Shown here piece after piece: positions 58,033 through 64,000 of a stretch of DNA of 64,000 bases. Position 1 is the first letter of the stretch, and each line of letters opens with the position of its first letter. The notes beneath the pieces were generated by a model. That model saw only the letters and a program-made list of their open reading frames with translations, did no database searches and had not been told where the DNA came from. This stretch comes from Hamadaea sp013361475 (GTDB lineage: Bacteria; Actinomycetota; Actinomycetes; Mycobacteriales; Micromonosporaceae): positions 27,404-91,403 of the forward strand of contig NZ_JBFAHM010000020.1 of assembly GCF_040654195.1 (NCBI RefSeq), given 5' to 3'. Both the position numbers and the translations under genes were made by a program.

Positions 58033-59904
58033 ATGGCCCAGATAGCTGGCGCCAGGAAGATGAAGTCGATGTTGCGGCAGCTCCCCTGGCTTGCGGGTCC
58101 CGTGAAGGCACCGTCGGTGGTGGCCTGTGCCGAGAACGTCCGCATCAGCGCCGACATCACCTGGCTGCCCTGCCGTCTCGAGCCGGGCACGCGATATCGG
58201 CTCCGTGCGCTGACTGAGGGGGCCGCGGAGACGACCGACCGGACGGCGCTCGTATTATTCGACGGCGCCGGCGGCGGCGAAGGTCTTCGTGAATCGGAGC
58301 GGCTCGGCCCCATCGCCAAGCTACGCACGACCGATGGTCTTGCCCGGACGGACATCATCTTCACCGTAAAGCGCCCGGTCACCCGATTAGGACTCCGTGC
58401 GGCGTCGGCCACGACGGACGTCGTGGTGCGGACACTTGCCATCGACCGCGTGGTCAACGACTCGAGACCGATCGACTTCTTCTTCTCGTTCGACGTCGAA
58501 GCCGCGGTCAGCCAGGCGAAGTCCGATCCCATCGACACACTGGTCTGGGGCAAGCTCGACGGCGGAGAATACGGCCTGCGCCGGATCTGTGATGTGCTGG
58601 AGCAGCACCGCCTCGTGGGCAACTTCCTCGTCGACTTCGCGACCTGCACCTACGAGGGCGAGCGTCCACTGCGGAACATCGTGGACTTTCTGGCCGGTCG
58701 CGGCCACGAGGTCCACATGCATCTGCATCCCAGCGGCCTGGGCAAGCGCTGGGGCATCGACGGCGGCGAGATGCTACGCCTGGAGAAGGCCTCCTACGAT
58801 ATGCAGATCCGCATGCTCGAATACACGACTCGGCTGTATCAGCGCGCCACCGGAAACGATCCACGGGTCTTCCGCTCGGGCGCCTACATGTTCAACCGAG
58901 AGATGATTCTCGCCTCTGGCGCGCTGGGGATCGAGATGCTGACGAACGTTCGCGAGAACGTCGGCAGTCCGCTGTCCGGCGGTGACGCGTACACCGGGCG
59001 TGAGCCGTTCCGATGGGAGAACGGCGTTCTGGAACTGCCGGTCGACGCGTCCTCCCCCGAGGTCAGCGAGTGGAGCGGCTTCATGTCCAAGTTCGACGCC
59101 GCGGTCCGACGCAAGCCGACCTGGCGTACGTTCAACATCGTCATGCACTCCTGGTCGATGATGCGCAAGAATTCCGAGAAGATCTTCGAGGCGTACGAGC
59201 CGCGGCACGAACAGAATCTCCACCGGATGTGCGAACTCGCTACCAAGCGCGGCAAGGCACGCGGATACGCCGAGTACCTCGACGACAACAAGCAGGATTT
59301 CCCGTCGGTACGTTTGTCGCAGCTGCGGTCCGCGGAGCCGATCGAGACCATCCGACTCGCCCCGAAGGCCGCCGCGGAGCGGCTGGTGACCTGCGTGGTG
59401 TGCGACATGTCTTTCGCGGCCCCGTTCGCGGTCGCCGGGAAGTGTCCCGTGTGCGGATCGCACGCACGACACCGCGTCCTTCGCAACGTCCTCGACGAAT
59501 ATCCGGGCATGTTGTCCGATAAGCGGATCGTCGCCGCGGAGGCGACAGAGTTGCGGCTGCTGGGTTTGTTGCCGGCGACCGCCGAGGTCAAGAACCACGA
59601 TGCGACGGCCCTGTCCGCCGTCGGCCGAGGCTGGGCGGACGCGTACGTAGGCCTGCATCTGATCAACGACGCTGTCGCCGGGCGGGAAACCGTCAAGGAA
59701 GTGGCGCGAGTACTCAAAGCGGGTGGAGTCTTCGTCTCCACCGCACGCTGCCGAACCGACGGGGATCAGCCGGCAGAAGCCGGCATGGAGCTCGCTGCAT
59801 ATCTGGATCTCCTGGGCACCAGGTTCGACGTTAGCTCGGTTCCGGGGTACGACCACGTGACCGGCCGGGCGGACCGGGTCTTCCTGGCGATCAAGAAGTC
59901 CTGA
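58033..59904 (+). CDS. Polysaccharide-deacetylase-like / zinc ribbon / methyltransferase fusion
   Basis: 623 residues. Residues 1-140 are a beta-rich N-terminal domain. From about 148 a polysaccharide-deacetylase-like barrel follows (PIDFFFSFDVEAAVSQAKSD, HEVHMHLHPSGLGKRW, VFRSGAYMFNREMILASGAL), with the metal Asp/His residues present. A zinc ribbon at about 455-480 (CVVCDM and CPVCGSHARHRV) leads into a SAM-methyltransferase-like end (EVARVLKAGGVFVSTARCRT), whose glycine-rich motif I is degenerate. It would deacetylate or otherwise edit amino sugars of the polymer, perhaps with methylation. ATG at 58033 is preceded by GGGGGAGAGAA. Twenty-six bases after the preceding gene. Confidence 0.75.
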   Translation: MAQIAGARKMKSMLRQLPWLAGPVKAPSVVACAENVRISADITWLPCRLEPGTRYRLRALTEGAAETTDRTALVLFDGAGGGEGLRESERLGPIAKLRTTDGLARTDIIFTVKRPVTRLGLRAASATTDVVVRTLAIDRVVNDSRPIDFFFSFDVEAAVSQAKSDPIDTLVWGKLDGGEYGLRRICDVLEQHRLVGNFLVDFATCTYEGERPLRNIVDFLAGRGHEVHMHLHPSGLGKRWGIDGGEMLRLEKASYDMQIRMLEYTTRLYQRATGNDPRVFRSGAYMFNREMILASGALGIEMLTNVRENVGSPLSGGDAYTGREPFRWENGVLELPVDASSPEVSEWSGFMSKFDAAVRRKPTWRTFNIVMHSWSMMRKNSEKIFEAYEPRHEQNLHRMCELATKRGKARGYAEYLDDNKQDFPSVRLSQLRSAEPIETIRLAPKAAAERLVTCVVCDMSFAAPFAVAGKCPVCGSHARHRVLRNVLDEYPGMLSDKRIVAAEATELRLLGLLPATAEVKNHDATALSAVGRGWADAYVGLHLINDAVAGRETVKEVARVLKAGGVFVSTARCRTDGDQPAEAGMELAAYLDLLGTRFDVSSVPGYDHVTGRADRVFLAIKKS

Positions 59905-59960
59905 CGACGCCGGAGGGTCGACGACTGAGCCGCCGCAGGCTCCGTGGCCGACGCCTCCGG

Positions 59961-62093
59961 TCAGGCTCCGCCGCGATAGGTCACCGGGAAACCGGCCGCC
60001 GTCAAGGACTTCGCGAGCCTCGGTGTCAAACTCTTGATGTAGGTGGCTGTGATATGCGTGCCCTGTCGATAGATGAGCACATTGCCGATCACCGGCGCGC
60101 ACCGCTCCGTCGGGCAGATCGCGTCGTTGAGGTCGACAACGCTGACGCCCGCCAGGCCCTCGGCAGCCTTGACCTGCGCCACGGCGGCCGGGCTGACCGA
60201 CTCTCCCCTGCTGAACGAGCAGGCCGTCATTTTCTTCGGGTTATTCGCCACGCACTCGTACACGTTCATTCCGGGCACGGGATTGTCGGCGATCACGACG
60301 ACCTTGGACCCGGCGGCAGTCAGTTCGGTCCACACCGCCCGCAGGGCGTCGACCATGGCCTCGGCCGATTCTGTGCCGTCGGCCCGCAACGCCTCGCCTT
60401 TGCTCTGTGACGTTATGACGATGTCCGGCGGGTTGGCCGTCAATCTCTCCAAGACCTCGTTGCTCCAGGTCCGGCACTGCCTGAACGGCTTGCCGTCATC
60501 CGTCGTCAACGCCCGCGCGAAGCTGCACGAGGATTTCAGATACGTCGTGAGGTGCCAGTTGCTCTGTTGGGCGATCGGTTCGAGCGCAGGCAGCCACTGA
60601 GCGATCTTCGAGTCTCCGACGATCGCAACCCGAGTCGCCCCTTGCGGATCGCCGAACTCGCAGGTCACCACTTCCGTCTTGGCGAAGTCCTGCTGGCAGT
60701 CCTCCTGGTAGAGCCGGTGAACGTCGGCTGTCGCCTTGATCGGTAGCGGCGTCATCCACGCCACCTCGTCCGTCGGCGCTCCCGCCGGGTCGTCGCGCGG
60801 CTCCGCCCGCAGTACCGCAGCGCCGGCGGCCATCTGGGTCGGCACACTGTCGCCGACCGGAACCGGATCGACTGCGACCAAGATGGCAAGGCCGGCCGCC
60901 ACGCCGGCGAAGGAGAAGTTCAATCCCAGGCTCAAGGCGAAACGAGGCGATCGGGAGAGCGTCGAGGACTTCCGGATCGGATTTTCGAATGCCCGGTGAG
61001 CGAGCCATGCCGGCAGGAGCGACACCATCACGACGACGACACCTTGTGTCGCGGTGAGCTTCCCCCAGATGGCAGTGGTGATGGCGATCAGCGGCCAATG
61101 CCACAGGTAGAGGGAGTACGACAGTCCGCCGATCCATTGGAGTGGTGCCACCGACAGGATGACGGCCGGTCCCTCACGCGTCGTCACGCAGCCGGCGACG
61201 ATGACCGCCGCCGCGCCGAGGACCGGCACCAAGGCCGCGTACCCTGGCCATGCGGTCTCCGTGGAGAACAAGGCGCCCGATGCCAGGACCGCGGCCAGCC
61301 CCGTCCAACCGAGGATGACCGTCGCCCGTCGCGACAGTTTCGTCCACAGCCCGGCGGTCATCGCGACGAGGGCTCCGACGCCCAGTTCCCAGATCCGGGT
61401 AGTGCTCACGAAGAACGCTTTCGTGGGCTCCTGGCCCGTCAGCTGAATCGACCAGATGAACGACGGGACGACAAGCAGGCCGAGCCCGACATGGAGCATC
61501 CGATCCGGCCGCCGTTTGACCCGCTTCGCCAGCACCGCGATCGCCAGAACCACCAGCGGCCATACGAGGTAGAACTGTTCCTCGACGGCGAGGGACCAGA
61601 AATGCTGCACCGGCGAGGCGACGGAGTCCTCCGCCAAGTAGTCGACCGAACGGTCGGCCAGCCGCCAGTTGATCAGGTAGAGCGCAGCAGCGATGATGTC
61701 ACCGCCGACGTCCTGCCACTGTGTCCGCGGAATGGCGAATGCCGTGAGCACAGCCGTCACGATGAGCACCAGGGCCGTCGCCGGCAGCAGTCGCTTCGCC
61801 CGGCGTGCGTAGAAGCCGAGCAGGGAGATCCGGCCGGTACGGCCGAGTTCTGCTGTCAGCAGCGACGTGATCAGGAATCCGGAGATGACGAAGAAGACGT
61901 CGACACCTACGAATCCACCAGCGAGGAACGGTACGCCGGCGTGGTAGAACAGGACCAGTCCGACGGCGATGGCTCGCATACCCTCGATGTCGCCACGGAA
62001 GCGGGAGGCACCGGGTTCGCCAGTTTCCGCCTCCCCCGCCGACCAGACGTCGCGCATCCGCGGGCTCACCTCGGCATCCCCAGCTGTCGTCAT
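59961..62093 (-). CDS. Acyltransferase 3 with SGNH domain (OafA/YrhL type)
   Basis: 710 residues. Ten or more membrane segments in residues 1-400 (FRGDIEGMRAIAVGLVLFYH, GGFVGVDVFFVISGFLITSL), with the SGNH hydrolase-like domain after about 460 (RVAIVGDSKIAQWLPALEPI; block I GDSK in place of GDSH/L, and a late DAICPTERCAPVI near the acid/base residues). It O-acylates polysaccharides from the outer face. ATG at 62093 overlaps the heparinase stop by 4 bases, so the two are coupled and act on one polymer. Confidence 0.9.
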   Translation of the reverse strand: MTTAGDAEVSPRMRDVWSAGEAETGEPGASRFRGDIEGMRAIAVGLVLFYHAGVPFLAGGFVGVDVFFVISGFLITSLLTAELGRTGRISLLGFYARRAKRLLPATALVLIVTAVLTAFAIPRTQWQDVGGDIIAAALYLINWRLADRSVDYLAEDSVASPVQHFWSLAVEEQFYLVWPLVVLAIAVLAKRVKRRPDRMLHVGLGLLVVPSFIWSIQLTGQEPTKAFFVSTTRIWELGVGALVAMTAGLWTKLSRRATVILGWTGLAAVLASGALFSTETAWPGYAALVPVLGAAAVIVAGCVTTREGPAVILSVAPLQWIGGLSYSLYLWHWPLIAITTAIWGKLTATQGVVVVMVSLLPAWLAHRAFENPIRKSSTLSRSPRFALSLGLNFSFAGVAAGLAILVAVDPVPVGDSVPTQMAAGAAVLRAEPRDDPAGAPTDEVAWMTPLPIKATADVHRLYQEDCQQDFAKTEVVTCEFGDPQGATRVAIVGDSKIAQWLPALEPIAQQSNWHLTTYLKSSCSFARALTTDDGKPFRQCRTWSNEVLERLTANPPDIVITSQSKGEALRADGTESAEAMVDALRAVWTELTAAGSKVVVIADNPVPGMNVYECVANNPKKMTACSFSRGESVSPAAVAQVKAAEGLAGVSVVDLNDAICPTERCAPVIGNVLIYRQGTHITATYIKSLTPRLAKSLTAAGFPVTYRGGA

Positions 62094-64000
62094 GCTCCGG
62101 AACTCGGTGCGAACGGATTGTCCTGGACGCCGGCATCGAGGGTGTCCGCGAAGCAGAACACTGTGCGGAACTCATGGTCGCTTACGCCGAGCACCTCGAA
62201 CCCGACCGACCACGCGGGGGTGAACCGGAGATCCACCTTGGACCGCCAGCCACGGAGTGGCTCTTGCTGACCCTTCACCGGCTCGATCAGCGTCGACCCG
62301 GAGTGCTCCCGCAACCACAGCCGCCGGTCGGCGGTCGGCACTGAAATTCCCAACCCACCGTCTTCCTGCACCTCGGGCGTCACTTCCTCCGGCATGTTCC
62401 ACCAAACCCGATAATCATGCGACTCGCCGTCAAGTGCGGAAACCGTGTCGATTACCTGGAGCCACTCCCCCGGCCGGAAGACGACCTCGCGACGGTGCTT
62501 CCAGGTAACATGATCCACCGAGCCGAGCAGCCGGAAGACGCCGTCGCGCTCCTCGGCTGCCTGGATCCCTGAGCCATAGGGCTCGCGCCCGCGCCGGAGA
62601 TGATCCGTACCATCGGCTTCAACCGTGTTGTGGGCACGGGTCGACTCTATGTACTGGCGCTCTGGAGCACTGTAGAAGAAGCCCTTCTGGCGCAGTGGTG
62701 AGTCGGCCGGCAGCAGATCCACGTAGCCGAAACGGCCGGCGTCGATCAACAGCTCATGTCCGTGGTCGCACCAGGTCAGCAACAGGTCGTCCGCGTGCTT
62801 GTGGGTACGCGAGTGGAAGGCAGCCGCCATGAGCAGATACCCAGCGCGGTCGTGGTCGGCCACGCCGACCGGTTGCGGATGACGCACGATGGCGTACCCG
62901 CTGTCCGGCATGACACGCAGCGACTCCGCGGTCGGCGTGCCGCTGCGCCCTCGCGACATGTGGAACTCCGTGAAGGGGCTCGCGGTGATCGGCTTCGACG
63001 ACCGCATCTTGATGGCTCGGCTGTCCCCCAGCTGGACGAGTTCGCCGTTCGGCTGGATGAACCAGCCCAGGACGTCCTCGGCGGACGCGATGCGCTCGCG
63101 GAGCTGCGGATCGTCGAAAAGCCCGGCGGTAATCCCGCCCCGGAAGGAGTTCAGGAGCATGCGGTGATAGGCGGGCGAATGCTCGAGGTGGCCTCCGTCC
63201 GCGGCGAACTGAGTCTTCGTCACGACCGCGAGGCGGTCGCGGCCTTGCCGCTCCATGACGTCCATCCCAGCGAGCGGTGCCAATCGCCGGGCGAAGGCGA
63301 GCTGTCCGAGTGATAGATAGACGCCGTGGTTGTTGCGCGGGTTGAAGATCCGGTCGTCGTAGAACTCCCGCTGGTGCCGCACGACGCAAGTCAGCAGCGC
63401 CGCCAGCACGTCCTTCGGGTAGCCCCGCAGTACACACTGCTCGACGAGGTACGCCAGCCGGTACGCCCGGAGCCCGATCGCCATGTCGTACCACGCCATC
63501 GTGCCGCGGGCGTCGCCCTCGTTGAACGTCTCCGCCCAGGAGACCGCCCGCTCGACACACCAGTCGAGGTAACGGGATTCACCGGTCGCCTCGTACGCTC
63601 GCAGCACCGACCCCATGAAGTCCCACGCGTGCACCGAGAAATTGGCCGACCGGTTCTCCATGTAGAGGGTGGTCCACTCGATCGGCGGCGCCAGGGTCAA
63701 CCGTGGTTGATCGCCATGGGACCACCCTTCGGAGAGGTACACCTCGGGGTCGCCCTGGGTGTCCGTCTCGTAAAGCAGTTCTAGAGGGATCGCTTCGCGG
63801 GACTCGAATTCCCGATGCAGACCGGCGACGCTGATCCGCTCGGCGCTCAGGTTCGCCATCCGCAGATCTCCGAAGGGTACCGCCCCCAGCTGCTCATAAA
63901 GCCGGAGGTAGGTGTCGGCGTTCGCGGCCCAGGTGCGTTCGGTACGCACCCACGCAGCACCGGCTTCAGCCAGCCGCTGCCGACGCGCCGGGTCGGCCAG
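62090..64000 (-). CDS. GT4 glycosyltransferase C-terminus fused to heparinase II/III-like lyase, 5' end outside the window
   Basis: 636 residues visible and open through the window edge. The first 35-45 residues (LADPARRQRLAEAGAAWVRT, then ERTWAANADTYLRLYEQL) are the usual C-terminal helix of GT4 (group 1) glycosyltransferases; no stop lies between them and the lyase. Residues about 60-350 form the alpha/alpha barrel of heparinase II/III (HAWDFMGSVLRAYEATGES, NPRNNHGVYLSLGQLAFARR, DGGHLEHSPAYHRMLLNSFR with catalytic His/Tyr, FFYSAPERQYIESTRAHNTV), and the last 250 the beta-sandwich Hepar_II_III domain. Alternative: a GTG at 63949 or ATG at 63861 starts a separate lyase and the GT frame simply abuts; the continuous frame and conserved tail favour fusion. 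Confidence 0.8.
   Translation of the reverse strand: MADPARRQRLAEAGAAWVRTERTWAANADTYLRLYEQLGAVPFGDLRMANLSAERISVAGLHREFESREAIPLELLYETDTQGDPEVYLSEGWSHGDQPRLTLAPPIEWTTLYMENRSANFSVHAWDFMGSVLRAYEATGESRYLDWCVERAVSWAETFNEGDARGTMAWYDMAIGLRAYRLAYLVEQCVLRGYPKDVLAALLTCVVRHQREFYDDRIFNPRNNHGVYLSLGQLAFARRLAPLAGMDVMERQGRDRLAVVTKTQFAADGGHLEHSPAYHRMLLNSFRGGITAGLFDDPQLRERIASAEDVLGWFIQPNGELVQLGDSRAIKMRSSKPITASPFTEFHMSRGRSGTPTAESLRVMPDSGYAIVRHPQPVGVADHDRAGYLLMAAAFHSRTHKHADDLLLTWCDHGHELLIDAGRFGYVDLLPADSPLRQKGFFYSAPERQYIESTRAHNTVEADGTDHLRRGREPYGSGIQAAEERDGVFRLLGSVDHVTWKHRREVVFRPGEWLQVIDTVSALDGESHDYRVWWNMPEEVTPEVQEDGGLGISVPTADRRLWLREHSGSTLIEPVKGQQEPLRGWRSKVDLRFTPAWSVGFEVLGVSDHEFRTVFCFADTLDAGVQDNPFAPSSGA

Noticed and set aside
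59905..59960. Terminator between the convergent deacetylase and acyltransferase genes
   Set aside because: CCGGAGG and CCTCCGG can pair only across a 37-base loop, too weak to call.

Overview
The window is a gene-dense, very GC-rich stretch of an actinobacterial chromosome. Translational coupling through 4-base ATGA/GTGA overlaps is frequent, and GTG starts are common. Markers for Actinobacteria are a translational T-box before ileS, a DnaA box of the Streptomyces type (TTGTCCACA), the order rne-rplU-rpmA-obgE, and nadD-rsfS-histidine phosphatase in the mycobacterial gpgP arrangement. My guess is Micromonosporaceae or a near relative; this is an inference from gene order, not a search. There is no IS element, integrase, tRNA, rRNA or CRISPR array.

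Left part (1-16 kb): the start of pta runs off the left edge, followed by a DUF2786 and a DUF3800 protein. Then comes a ten-gene, minus-strand, LacI-controlled catabolic operon (15754 down to 4284). In transcription order it encodes LacI regulator, two ABC sugar-type permeases, solute-binding lipoprotein, ADP-ribosylglycohydrolase, a 21-bp hairpin, a second ADP-ribosylglycohydrolase, PfkB kinase, a glycosidase-like/formylglycine-enzyme-like fusion, family III CoA-transferase and CitE-like lyase. It ends at a perfect hairpin. The combination suggests import and stepwise cleavage of a ribosyl- or glycosyl-conjugate, followed by CoA-dependent breakdown of an acid.

16-24 kb: small membrane and DUF genes, two ABC systems, and a ROK regulator divergent from a NagZ-like GH3 beta-N-acetylhexosaminidase. 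A 61-bp palindromic repeat occurs twice here (15882 and 20587).

23.5-36 kb and 41-50 kb: the conserved housekeeping core. It holds a GpgP-like phosphatase, rsfS, nadD, an M1 aminopeptidase, a GNAT protein, obgE, rpmA, rplU, three tandem paralogous lipoproteins, RNase E/G, the TIGR03936 and TIGR03960 proteins, a PlsC-type acyltransferase, a membrane-anchored PL6-like polysaccharide lyase and ileS with its T-box. The TIGR03936/TIGR03960 genes, normally neighbours, are separated by three glycan-type genes (GT2 and two polytopic membrane proteins).

49.7-64 kb: a surface-polysaccharide locus. It contains an ABC-2 polysaccharide exporter (TagG/TagH or Wzm/Wzt type), a TetR regulator, a GalE-like epimerase with a Pro/Thr-rich tail, GT2, a WecB-type UDP-GlcNAc 2-epimerase, a membrane protein with a degenerate trypsin-like domain, a deacetylase/zinc-ribbon/methyltransferase fusion, an acyltransferase-SGNH protein, and a heparinase II/III protein whose frame continues upstream into what looks like the C-terminus of a GT4 glycosyltransferase. 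The nearby lyase types (PL6-like and heparinase II/III-like), with epimerases, a deacetylase and an acyltransferase, suggest a uronate-containing, amino-sugar, modified capsule-like polymer. That last point is inference.
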